Shown piece by piece: positions 21,601 to 32,680 of a DNA stretch of 64,000 nt. The position numbers and the translations under genes were made by a program. The notes beneath the pieces were generated by a model. That model saw only the letters and a program-made list of their open reading frames with translations, was not told the DNA's origin and made no database searches. The first letter of the stretch is position 1. Every line of letters begins with the position of its first letter. Source of the stretch: Botryosphaeria dothidea (taxonomy: Eukaryota > Ascomycota > Dothideomycetes > Botryosphaeriales > Botryosphaeriaceae); NCBI GenBank assembly GCA_011503125.2, contig WWBZ02000016.1, positions 1,860,001-1,924,000 on the forward strand, written 5' to 3'.

Positions 21601-24600
21601 ACGTTGCTAGACCAAATCCCCATCCATGAGGCGAGACTGTCGTTGCTATATTTTCGAACGCACCAGCTCGAGAGACATGGGTTGATAGATCGCTTGAGGT
21701 GGTGAAAAAGGGACTTGCTCTTCCTAACGCGAGTGAAACTCAGCCGCGACTACAGTTTCATTCCAACCGAACGACACGGCAGGAATTGCCATCCAATTGT
21801 TCCGGCCGACAGATCTGCCTTACCTGTTTCGACATGTTGCGCATACTGTCGAACACCAAACGTCGGTCTAGACCTGCTTCAGAGCTCATTTACGACAAGC
21901 GTTCCGCTGTTGCACAGGGTCAAGCAGTAAGACAGAATGCTCATGTCGTATTCGAGTCAGAAATGCATGGGGAATATGCATTACGATGGCTGACTTAGTG
22001 AACGGGAGGGCCACTTGCCGATTTGCCCGTCTCAATAGTCGTGAGACAAAATGAGACAGGTCAGACTCTAGGTCAGTGTTCGGATGGCCGCAACCTTCGC
22101 CTCACTCCAAGCCAGGGCAGGAAGGCCCGATCTGGAACCGGCTGGCTGGTTCCAATCCTTAGTGTCTCTGAGTCAATATAGCTTGACATGTATAATGGGT
22201 ACATGTCATGTGGACAGTGTAGTTGGTAGGCCCAAAGGGATGGTCGGCGGAACGATTCCGAACGTCCAGCCGGGTCATACAAGACACGAAGCCAGCAAAT
22301 CGGAATGCAAAGATCTTGCGACAGTTCGCATAAAATACAGTGACTCTCGCAACCCTTGAACAAGGCAGGCTAGTTCTCCCGGGCGCTCCAGTCAACTCTC
22401 CATCACTTTCCCTTTTCGGTCATATCTTAAATTCTGTCTCACTTCTCGCCCACTTTTCCTCGGACTTACCGCCGCAGCTCCCCGCTGTTCCACCTCATAG
22501 CGTTGCAAGTAACGCATAGGGTTCGGGGGCAATCACAGCCGTGGCCAACCCCGGGAAGCTATTGTTCGAATGCGCATCGACCTGTTGGTGGCGCAATATG
22601 AATCACGATAGCGGCCCGTTGCGGTATAGTACTGAACCTTAAAAGCCAAATACCCGTATCGCGGCACCTACACATCCAGCCGCACTTCTCCGCTGCCAGT
22701 CAACAATAGAATTTCGGTTTTGAACCTTAATTGGACGACGGCGAGTGGGGATGAAAGTATGAAGCTAGAACACTGAGCGCTCTTCGTCCCAAAAGCGCGA
22801 GATGCGGTGAAGACACAACACGCATTACCGTCAGTGCAATTGCATAGTCAACTTCAACAGTAAAACATCCGCAAGATCACCTTGTGGAAGGTGTCGGCCA
22901 GCTTGTTGTGGACACTTCTCACGTGAGCAAGATTTCAGTTTTGCCATCAGAGCAAGAGCTTTTTTGACAGTCAACTTGCAGCACAGAGTTCAGCTTCGTC
23001 GATCACGGCCATGCAGAGACAAAGTTGGGATAGGTTGATGCAGCCCTTTCCAAACTAAAGACGGGCTTCGATTGACATTGGTCCGCCGACAGCAATGCAA
23101 GTGCCATTGCGAAGTCATATCCCAGGCAGAAATTCCCTTCTCAACATCCAGGGACAACGGCAATACCCTCGTATTAAAGAGTCCAGCTCCAGATCAATTC
23201 GATGCAAAAAGCCACACCGACAGTCATTTGGAGGGCAGGAGACAAGCAACAGTAGTCGAATCCGAGCCAATCAATCCTGCTTCTACGCCATTGACGCGAC
23301 CGAGCCCATGTGCAGTGTACGGATAACGCGGACACAGTCGCAATGTCATATCAACGGAGCTCGGCACATCTAAAACGGGTCGTCGGCAAAGGAGGCCAGT
23401 TTCGGAATTTGAGACATATGCAAGAGTTGGCTGACGAGTGGATAACTGCAAGAGTTGATTGCTCTACTAAAATGAGAAAGCTTTCAAGGGGAATGATTGA
23501 GTGTGGCGGAAGCTATTAGCTTGCAAGCACATCCAACCCGTGCTAATCGACTTCAGCACGCATTCTTTCTCGAGAAGATGTTCGGGCCACGATGTCGTCT
23601 GGCCACGTGGCTTGTTCGATGCAGTCCCGAACAGCCGTGGTGAGAGCTTCTCAATGGAAAGAACGGCAGGTAGTGCGACGAATGCAGGTGCTCAAGATGT
23701 TTGAGCCCCACTCAATCTGGACCCTTCTTCCCGTCTTACCCGAGCTTGACCAGACACAAGCAATCCCAAGCTTTGCGGCAGGACCACGCATTAGTCCTGA
23801 ACAGGAGAAGGGGCTCGTGGATGAAGATTGAAGTTAAGGAAATGACGCGGACGGGGCCATCGAAGAACACATCGCCGATAAGGAAGGATTTGCAGAGTGA
23901 GGAAACTTGGTGTCTCGGATGAAGACGTTTGAAAATGCGTGTGCTGGAGAATGCAGCGAAAAAGAACCAGGGAAAAGGGACCACGAAAGACAATCGCAAC
24001 TCTCGAGGGCAACAGAGCAAGTCGACGGAAATTCGTTTCTCATTGGAGGAAACAGATTTTAATGAAGGAGGCAGGCTCGCCATTCTGAAACACAAAGTCG
24101 GGCTGTTTGGACGTTAGCGAGGCAGACTTTCGGCACGGCAGATCCGGCCACATAGTGCCGCTTTCCCGAGCGAGCATCTTTCCCAAGCATTGAGGTGAAC
24201 CTCATTCCCCTTTCCATCTCCATCAAGCCAAGAAAGCCAAGAGTATGCTTCTTTCTCTTTGGTTACCGTCCAACACCAAGTCGAATTCTTCGCGATGAGC
24301 ATGTCGAGGCTGGCAGCGAATGCCTCCCATCATGGCAACACAGGACGCCCTATTCCAAGAACCAGGTAGCTGGGCAAGAATCAGCCGCCTTGGCAACGGG
24401 TAGGGCTGTCAAAAGTAAGCAGTCATCCTTGGCCGAACAACCTCAGAACAGCAGAAAAGCTGATGGCAGGCAACACAGAATCTTCTCCTGGAAACTCCAC
24501 GCCAAAGCCCGGCCAGAGTCCTGTCGGAAATGCCTGCTAGAGTACCGGCGGTCTCATTTTCCGCATCAAATCGGGACACAAAGATATGGCCAGCTCTCAA

Positions 24601-25500
24601 CCCGTCGGCACCAGGGGAGCAGAGCTACTAAAACTACCACGTACAGCAGGGTCCTGCAGCCGACGGTTAACACGGATATGTCAGCTTCCACTCCCCACGA
24701 AGTTATATTTCTTTTTTTTTTTGGACGTAACCATCAGCTGCGATACCACCGTGTAGAACTTACCGTCCTATCGGGACTCGACCGTAACCAGTAGCCCGAA
24801 GTTCATCCATTGATGAGCCCAGAGATTTAGTAGCTGAGCAGCCTGTTTCTTGCAAATAGATGCAAGGGATAGCCTGGAAAAGCGCATGAACCCGAGAAGT
24901 TCGGACGTCTAGACATCATGGTAATCACCCACCGGATGGCGATCTTCCCTGACCATCTGACACCGGATACAGGTCCAGCATTCCCGATTTGGACGTATGA
25001 CTTCGGAAATTGGCCCTTGCTCTTTCTCCGCAACAGCTCGTGCTCGCGGTCTCGAATCGCGGTCTCGAATCGCGTCCTTTTCGCACAATCCACTCGCCAA
25101 CGCACGTGCGAGCGCGTGCGTCGTTCCGGAAAAGGCAATCCGAAAGCTTCCGCAGATTCGCCGCTTATCAATTTTCCCTTTTTTTTTGCTCCCACACTTT
25201 TTTCTCGTCCCCGCTATTTCTCTTATCTTCGGACGGGGTCACCCTCTCCGCAGCGCGGGGCACTAGAGCTGGGTGATTGTGTCAGCACTCATCTGCGTGC
25301 ATGTGAAGGAAGAATCTTTTTCACCGGTGTACTCACCGCTGTGCTGGTGGCGGGGCCCCGTAACCTTTAAATAATGGCAGCCCCGATCAGCGACCTCGGC
25401 TTTCCCCTCTCATGCTACCCAGGCCACATCCGCCTCATTCTGCATTCAGCCGCCGCAAGAGGTCATCTGCCGCCTGTTCCCTGAATCGTTGCCCCGCAAG
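18631..25500. other. 6.9-kb stretch without recognisable genes
   Basis: I see only short, overlapping frames on both strands, none longer than about 200 codons and none with domain motifs. Base composition looks ordinary, not strongly AT-rich as expected for RIP-degraded repeats. A 15-C tract lies at 19341-19355. No tRNA B-box in a fold-compatible context was found. The end of the stretch holds the promoter of the sugar transporter, with TTTAAATAA near 25365 as a possible TATA element. Unannotated lncRNA or multi-exon genes with tiny exons cannot be excluded by eye. Confidence 0.4.
19341..19355 (+). repeat. Run of 15 C
   Basis: Homopolymer seen directly in the gene-poor stretch; no associated gene. 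Confidence 0.8.
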
Positions 25501-27177
25501 ATGACTGCCGTCGACCAAAATGAGACCAACAAGCGTGTCCCGCTGTACGTCAGGGCCTCGATCCTGATCGCCATTGGCGGCATGCTCTTTGGGTATGTCA
25601 GTTGTAGCAGACGCAGCATGCTCAATACGGACTGACCAAATCAAGATTGGACACAGGTACCATCGGCCCGGTGACGGCCATGTCGTCCTTCGAAGCCTCC
25701 TTCGGCTCCTTCTCCGCCACCATCCACGGCGTGATCGTCTCGTCCATCCTGGTTCCGGCCGCGCTGTCGTCGCTGATCACCGGCAACGTGGCCGACCTGT
25801 ACGGCCGCCCGCGGACCATCATGTTCGGTGCGGGTATTTTCGGCATTGGAGCAGCCATCGAGGCCGCCGCCAACAACCTGGGCGCCTTCATCGCCGGACG
25901 CATCATCACCGGCGTCGGCGAGGGCTTCTTCCTCAGCGTGCTGGTCGTGTACATCTGTGAAGTCTCGCCGGCCAAGCGGCGTGGGCCGTTGGCGTCGCTG
26001 CCGCAGTTCTGCACCACCATCGGCGTCGCCGCGGGCTACTTCATCTCGTATGGCACCTCGCGGATCGACTCGTCGGCGTCGTGGCGGGTCCCGCTGGCCT
26101 TCCAGTCGTTCATGGCCCTGTCCTTTGCCGTGTTCGTGACGCTGGTGCCTCACTCGCCGCGGTGGTTGCTGTCCAAGGGCAGGGCCAAGGAGGCGGCGCA
26201 GACGATGGCCCGGCTGGGAATACCCCTGTCGGAGCTGGAGGAGAGCTTCCAGACCAGCGAGCCGGAGACCGAGGCCGAGAAGCCTCAGCCGACCCTTGGT
26301 GAGAACATCCGCGCCTCGTTCCGGGACCTGTCCAAAGCCTTTGCCCCCAACGTCCGCAAGAGGACCTTCTTGGGCTGCTTCATGATGGGAATGCAACAAT
26401 TCTCAGGAATTGATGGGGTCTTGTACTATGCGCCGCTGCTGTTTACGCAGGCGGGGCTGTCGAGTGAGCAGGCGAGCTTCCTTGCGTCTGGTGTCTCGGC
26501 TCTGGTCATCTTCGGCACGACCATTCCAGCCACGGCCTTCTCCGACCATTGGGGAAGGCGTCCGTCTACCATCTACGGCGGATTAGGGCTGGCTGGTACG
26601 ATGATATTGATCGGCTCACTATACGCGTCGAACAGTGTCCATGGGGATCACGGGGCGGCTCGGTGGGTGGTGATGGTGGCCATCTACGTGTTTGCAATCA
26701 TCTTCAGCGGATCGTGGGCGATTGGCTTCAAAGTGTACGCCAGCGAGATCCAGCCGCCGGCCACGAGAGCTAGCGCTTCGAGCCTGGCGCAGAGTGCCAA
26801 TTGGGTAAGTCCCTTCATGCAGCCCCCGAGGGGGGGGGAACCTCGCCAGTACTCACGCAATGCAGTTCGCAAACTTCGTCGTTGCGCTGTCGACCCCGGT
26901 CTTCCTGGCGCGCTCGTCGTACGGCGTGTACTTCTTCTTCGGCGCATGCTCCCTCTTCACTGCGGCAGTGTGCCTGGTGGCCATGCCGGAGACCCGCGGA
27001 CGGACGCTCGAAACCATTGACGCATCCTTTGATCACCACTCGTGGCGCGGCAAGAAAGACAGTTCCTCGCCGGCCGTGGCAGGGACACCGGCAGTCGGCA
27101 GCGAAACGAACTCGGTTGTGATGCAATCGGTGACTCCCAAACAGGAGGACGACGTGGTGCCAAGTGCCACGCAGTAA
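25501..27177 (+). CDS. MFS sugar transporter
   Basis: Three exons, 25501-25592, 25646-26804 and 26866-27177, with introns of 53 and 61 bp. The product is 520 residues. Joined across the first intron the protein reads GGMLFGLDTGTIGPVTAM, the classic first-helix motif of sugar porters. Further hallmarks are GNVADLYGRPRTI, PHSPRWLL after helix 6, QQFSGIDGVLYYAP in helix 7 and PETRGRTLETID after helix 12. Twelve membrane segments are expected. It would import a hexose, pentose or uronic acid through the plasma membrane by proton symport; the substrate cannot be read from the sequence. A pectate lyase lies 1 kb downstream in the same direction, so a pectin-derived sugar is a reasonable inference. 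The 40-residue C-tail is Ser/Thr-rich and cytosolic. Confidence 0.92.
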
Positions 27178-28179
27178 GTGTTTGGTGGCGATTCCGGTGG
27201 TCAGGGACGCAAGAGAACCCTCCTGCGGGTGAGTCGGCACGATGATGTGGACATGTTTAACAAACAGCATCTGGCCAGCCAAGCGGAATAGATTAATGAT
27301 GCGATGGAGACCCGGAATTCCGACCGCGCATGGAGCTCCTTTTTTTCTGGAAACGCGCCGCAGGAATAGAAACGGACGATCAGCGGCGTAACTGAAAGGC
27401 AGCATCAAGGGGCTGGCCACCACGCGGCTCCCTCCCCCCGGACTGGACTCGGGTCGAAAAGCTTGACGGCTCTGACCGAGAGCTTGACGGGCGATAGAGT
27501 GCGCGAACAGGATGCCTGATCCAGCACAACGAGTAGTGATGGCCGCGACGACGACTGCTGGTTCGGCATGCAGGCGGGCCCGAGATTGCGTACTGGCACA
27601 AAGCTTGGCAGTCTCAAGAGGCGCCTTTCTGTGCCTCTCTGCGTTTCAATGGCTTAGCGAGCGGGTCTGCCAAGGCGTCGTCTGCCTCCAAACAGCTCCA
27701 CCCCCGTCCTGCCAAGCCGGCCCCCTCGCATGCAATCTACGCACTCCCTCTTCGGGCTGTCTATTTCTCCACAACTCGCGGCCCTGTTTCGAATCGCTCC
27801 CGCTGCACTGATGCCGCTAATTTCGGTGCGCGTTTCGATCGTGCCGTCGTCCCACATGTTGCGAAACATCGCCCTCATGGCGTCGAACCCCCAGTTTTCG
27901 ACCAGTCCACCAACCACGAGTCTGCCCTGGCTAGCGCCGCCGCTGTGTTGGGATCTCTTGCGTCGTAGACGACCTTTTCTCCGTCGGCGGCGGTTCCCGC
28001 CTTTCCGTATAAAGGCCTCCAGTTGCTCCGACGGTGGTACTCCTCAAGTCAATCTTCATCTTCAGTCTTTCTCTATTTAACGCGTTGACTCGCGCCCTTC
28101 TTTGACAGCCATCAGCCTGCTGAGCAGTACTTCTCTCTCTTCAATCTTCCTTTTCAAGACAGCCACCTCCATCGCAACC
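27178..28179. other. Intergenic region and pectate lyase promoter
   Basis: One kilobase between the sugar transporter and the pectate lyase. No coding frame is supported. A TATAAAG element at 28008-28014 and pyrimidine-rich sequence up to the ATG at 28180 mark a probable promoter and leader. Confidence 0.5.
28008..28014 (+). promoter_or_regulatory. TATA box of the pectate lyase gene
   Basis: TATAAAG, 166-172 bp before the start codon, followed by CT-rich DNA typical of fungal transcription start regions. Position-based inference. Confidence 0.45.
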
Positions 28180-29204
28180 ATGAAGGCCTCCACTTTCGCT
28201 ACTCTTGCTCTGACCGCCGCGAGCGCTCTGGCAGCGCCCACCAAGACCCTGAACAAGCGTGCTGCCATCACCGACTCGCCCGACATCGGCTATGCTACCC
28301 TGAACGGCGGCACCACCGGCGGCGCTGGTGGCTCCACCACCACCGTCTCCAGCCTGGCTCAGTTCTCCGCTGCGGCCGAGGCCGACGGTGCTGCCGTCAT
28401 CGTCGTCACCGGCGCCATCACCGGCTCGGCCAAGATCCGCGTTGCCAGCGACAAGACCATCGTCGGCAAGGACTCCAGCGCCTCGCTCGAGAACATCGGC
28501 CTCTACATCAACAAGGTCAAGAACGTCATCGTCCGCAACCTGACCATCAAGAAGGTCGTGGCCGACAACGGCGACGCCATCGGCATCCAGGCCTCGCAGA
28601 ACGTCTGGATCGACCACTGCGACCTGTCTTCGGACCAGGACAACGGCAAGGACTACTACGACGGTCTCCTCGACGTCACCCACGCCTCGGACTACATCAC
28701 CCTGTCCAACAACTACCTCCACGACCACTACAAGGCCTCGCTCGTCGGCCACTCCGACAGCAACGGCTCTGAGGACAAGGGCCACCTGACCGTTACCTAC
28801 TACAAGAACCACTTTGAGAACCTCAACTCCCGTGGTCCCTCGTACCGCTTCGGAACTGGCCACATCGTAAGTCAACCTCAAGGAAGGTAAAGGTAATTAA
28901 TACGCTAACACAACGGTAACACCAGTTAAATAATGTCTACACGGACGTCAGTGACGGCATCAACACCCGCCAGGGCGCCCAGCTCCTTGTTGAGGGTAAC
29001 GTTTTCACTGGCTCCAAGAAGGCCCTGTACAGCACCGATGCCGGTTACGCCGCTGTCTCTGACAACGACTTCGGCGACAGCGAGAACACCGCCGAGGCGG
29101 GCACTCTGACCAAGTCTGACCTTGGCTACGACTACACTGCTCTGGCCTCCTCTGAGGTCTCTGCGGCTGTCACCAAGTCCGCTGGTGCTACGCTTTCCTT
29201 CTAA
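28180..29204 (+). CDS. Secreted pectate lyase, PL1 family
   Basis: Two exons, 28180-28866 and 28926-29204, with a 59-bp intron. The product is 321 residues, a normal length for fungal PL1. A signal peptide covers about residues 1-19 (ending SALAAPT), followed by a KR site that could be Kex2-processed. PL1 hallmarks are the WIDHCDLSSD calcium-binding strand, DGLLDVTHASDYITLSNN with further acidic ligands, and NSRGPSYRFGTGHILNN, which carries the catalytic-arginine region and spans the splice junction. The enzyme cleaves polygalacturonate by beta-elimination outside the cell. Codon use is strongly C-ending, consistent with high expression. The start at 28180 is chosen because it opens directly on the signal peptide; upstream in-frame codons are leader sequence. 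Confidence 0.95.
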
Positions 29205-30110
29205 ACGAAACCCGCGACGATATCTCGGTTTGAAACGCATGGAAGGTGCCTGAGAGTATGGTCTGATGCGTGAGATGACGCGTTGTGAAGGAAAATGGGG
29301 GAAGTTTTTAGGGAGCATGCCGCGTGCTGCCATTTTCTTGTAGATAGTAGTTTTCCGGACTGTACAGCCGCAAGACGAATTTTATTATGCCATTGCTGCA
29401 GCAAACTCGATCCTCTGCTTTTGCTTTTCCGTCTAGTTTTTCTCCGTCTGTGCACATGGATCGTGTTTCGTTGTGGTCTCGGCCCTTTCGATTGTCTCGC
29501 CAGCCAGGAGAGGCGGCGCACTGACGGCTGAGGTGGTTCTGACGCGGACTTAGGATGCCGTGACGCCTCCGATGGCCGTTTCATCTAGCTGCGACCCGCT
29601 ATATGCAGTATGGCTGTGCGGTCGGCAGTTGGCGTTAAGTGCTTCTTTCAATATTAACTGCATTGGAGAGTGGAAGCATTCGTCCGGATGCAAGTGTAAT
29701 GTGTTGTTGATGGCACTTGCGATCGGACGAATGCTTCCACTCCCCATGGTCGAGCAGAGGTGGTTCGTTCATGGTTACACCGTTCTTGGTGGGTGACCCC
29801 TGCATGCAAACACGGGTCTGCCGCCGGCAAGCCACCCACGTGTCGGACAATAGTAAGCAGCCCCGCCAGGCACAAGAGCAGCCGGCCCTTGTGTGGCATT
29901 GCTTGGCAGCTGGCCCCGAGCGCGGACCGACGCGCATCGGAATATCGCTATCGATAGCCATTGACTTTCGGCTTTGTCGGTCGTGCCGTCATCGTTCACC
30001 GTGGGTAAGCGTGAGTCAACGGAAAACATCGCTCCTTTTCCCACTACCTCTGTGTCATCGAAACTGGCGACGCGACCCGCTCCCGAAGTGAAAAAAAAAA
30101 AAAATCCTCA
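29205..30110. other. Intergenic region carrying a 75-nt hairpin
   Basis: This 0.9 kb separates the pectate lyase from the threonine aldolase. Apart from the inverted repeat at 29668-29742 it shows only unremarkable sequence and an A-run just before the aldolase start. Confidence 0.5.
29668..29742. repeat. Near-perfect inverted repeat, MITE-like copy 1
   Basis: The arms 29668-29696 and 29714-29742 are 29 nt each and pair at 26 of 29 positions, enclosing a 17-nt loop. The arm begins GAGTGGAAGCATTCGTCCG. The core (29670-29740) is homologous, loop included, to the second palindrome at 50673-50744 in reverse orientation. A shared origin as a small palindromic element is therefore likely. No clear target-site duplication is visible. 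Confidence 0.8.
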
Positions 30111-31551
30111 ATGCTTTTAAACCATCCTGCCCGGCCATTGAGGACGCCACCCGCCCTTCTCCGCTCGTCTGCCGCCTCGTCGTCGTCTAGGCTCTTTGTC
30201 GCCGTTCCGCCCCCAATCGTTGCCTATCGGTCGATATCAGGCACAATATCAAGCACCAAATCCCCGCATCACCACCAACACTTCCAACACCGCCGCCAAA
30301 ACACCACCGCCCGCGCCCAATTCCACATCATGGCTCCTCACAACTACTACCCGGTGACCGCGCCGTCGTCCTCCTCGCCCACCCCCGCCGGCGTCTCTCC
30401 CTCTCAATCCCCCAGCCTCAACCACTGGACCACGCCGGGAAGCGCTGCCTCTGACGTGAGCACCCCTCCCACTAAACTCAAAGAGAGAAAATCCTAACGG
30501 CTCCCCCGCACAGTTCCGCTCCGACACCATCACCACGCCCACCGCCTCCATGCTCGCCGCCATCGCCAGCACCACGCTCGGCGACGACGTCTTCCTCGAG
30601 GACCCCACCACCAACGCGCTGCAGTCCTGGATCGCCGACCTGGCCGGCAAGCCCGCCGCCCTGCTCGTCCTCTCCGGCACCATGGGCAACCAGGTCGCCA
30701 TCCGCGCGCACCTCGCCGCCCCGCCGCACTCGGTGCTGTGCGACCACCGCGCGCACATCCTGCGCGCCGAGGCCGGCGGCGTCGCCTCGCTGTGCGGCGC
30801 CCAGCTCGAGGGCGTCTTCCCGGCCAACGGCAGCCACCTGACGCTCGAGGACGTGCGGGCGCACGCGGTCCTGGGCGACGACATCCACGGCTGCCCCACC
30901 CGCCTCGTCGAGCTCGAGAACACGCTCGGCGGCAACGTGATGCCGCTGGCCGAGATGCGCCGGATCGGCGCCTGGTGCCGCGCGAACGGGATCGTCACGC
31001 ATCTGGACGGCGCGCGCCTGTGGGAGGCGGTGGCGGCGGGGCGCGGGTCGCTGCGCGAGTACTGCGAGTGCGTCGACAGCGTGCAGCTGTGCTTCTCCAA
31101 GGGGCTGGGCGCGCCGATGGGCAGCATCATCGTGGGGACGGAGGAGTTCGTCAAGCGCAGCCGGTGGATCCGCAAGAGCATCGGCGGCGGCATCCGCATG
31201 GCCGGCGTGGTGGCGGCCGCGGCGCGGACGGCGGTCGAGGAGCAGTTCTTCGGCGGCCGGCTGCAGCGGACGCACGTGCTGGCGAAGAGGCTGGCGGATC
31301 GGTGGGAGAGCCTGGGCGGCCGGCTGAACGTGCCGACCGAGACCAATATGGTGTGGTTGGATGTCAAGGCGTCTGGCGTAGATCCCCAGGAGATTACGAG
31401 GCTGGCGGCGGAACGGAACATCAAGACGTTCGCCACCAGGATCGTCGTGCATTATCAGATTAGCGAGCTGGCCATCCAGGGGATGGAGGAGGTCATGGAC
31501 ATTGCCATGAAGAATAAGAAGGCGGCGACTAATGGCGCCGAGGCTGCATGA
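30111..31551 (+). CDS. Low-specificity L-threonine aldolase
   Basis: Two exons, 30111-30455 and 30514-31551, with a 58-bp intron. They give 460 residues from ATG 30111, or 387 from the in-frame ATG 30330. The joined sequence reads DFRSDTITTPT, the conserved start of the fold, and FSKGLGAPMGS carries the lysine that binds pyridoxal phosphate. DDIHGCPTRLVELENT and THLDGARLWEA are further family motifs. The enzyme splits L-threonine or allo-threonine into glycine and acetaldehyde. The first 73 residues are rich in Arg, Ser and Pro and almost free of acidic residues, like a mitochondrial presequence. Start choice may thus direct mitochondrial and cytosolic forms. It stands alone on the plus strand. 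Confidence 0.92.
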
Positions 31552-32680
31552 TGGATAGGTTGCGGAGAAGAAAAATTTAGCGTAAGACTCCGCCGCGCCA
31601 GGACGTAGATGGCCTGGTTCTAGGGACGTTGAGGAGAAGAGAAGATTCGCTTGGTATTAGAAAAAGGGAGGCTGGTTGGCGTCATTCTCTTCATAGGGTT
31701 CCGTTCTTCTTTGTATTCTATTCTCTTGCCCTATTGTAGCCGTTGTGAATCGTTTACTTTCTCTTCTGCCAAGGCGCGAAACCTAGGTGTCTCATTGAAG
31801 TGTTCAATACGTGTCCACAGTCTCCCCAGTGAACAAACAGGGAGATATAGTTCTGGTTGTAGGAAGCTGGAGGTTTGAAACTGTTGGGAGGAACAGGGTC
31901 TGATCGAACCAAGGGTCAACACCGAAAATTTGTTATATAGCCACCATATAAGAGGGACCGGGTCACCTACCCTCCTCCTCCTTATGCCAATCTACGATGA
32001 ACTTCACTCCCTATACAAACAGCCCACTTGTTCAATAGAAACCAACATGCAGTGGATGGATAAACGACGGAATGTGAGTAGGGACAATGAAGCTACAGAA
32101 AATTTTGGTCCCATCTTGTTATTTTGTTTATGGTTCTGCCAGCAGGATTATGAATGCCGAAAATTTCCGACGTAAGCCAAGGAGTACGCTTTTTCCAACC
32201 TACACCAAAGTCCCTCCTCTCCACATAAGCGGTGGGTCAAACTTCCGGGGGACCTCTCCCACGCCCGTATAGAGTACAGGTCTTTTTTACTATCTCCAGG
32301 GCCAAACATGGAGGCGCTTCGCCGTGGTTCATTGCTATCTACGGTTAGGGTGGTTTGTTCTGAGGCTGTCTCCTACTCTGTAACCAACAGCTATATACGT
32401 TCCGAATTCGAATTCGAGGGGCGGCCCAGAAGATTGCGGCCGCTGGTTACTGGCGATATTCGAACTTCAGGTTGCGGCGATGGTCGAGATTCTGCCCACG
32501 AATCAGCGTCTGCATCTTTACAAGTACCATGCGGGCCGATTGGGGTGAGGTCACTTCTGACAGGATTGCTTTCATTACCTCTGCACGTCGGGCGCCTACC
32601 ACGAGGGAATGGAAGTACAAGCATTCACCTCATGGAGAAGAGTCGTCTTTTCTTCCGTAACTTAAATTCTCCCGGCTCCT
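31552..32680. other. Intergenic region downstream of threonine aldolase
   Basis: About 1.1 kb with no supported frame. Base composition is ordinary until about 32.68 kb, where TA content rises sharply. Confidence 0.45.

Noticed and set aside
24712..24722. Short T runs as possible poly-T terminators
   Set aside because: No adjacent RNA polymerase III gene; such runs are frequent throughout the window.
27870..27920. GGGTTCGACGCC B-box-like sequence on the minus strand
   Set aside because: No matching T-stem, A-box spacing or acceptor stem to form a tRNA.
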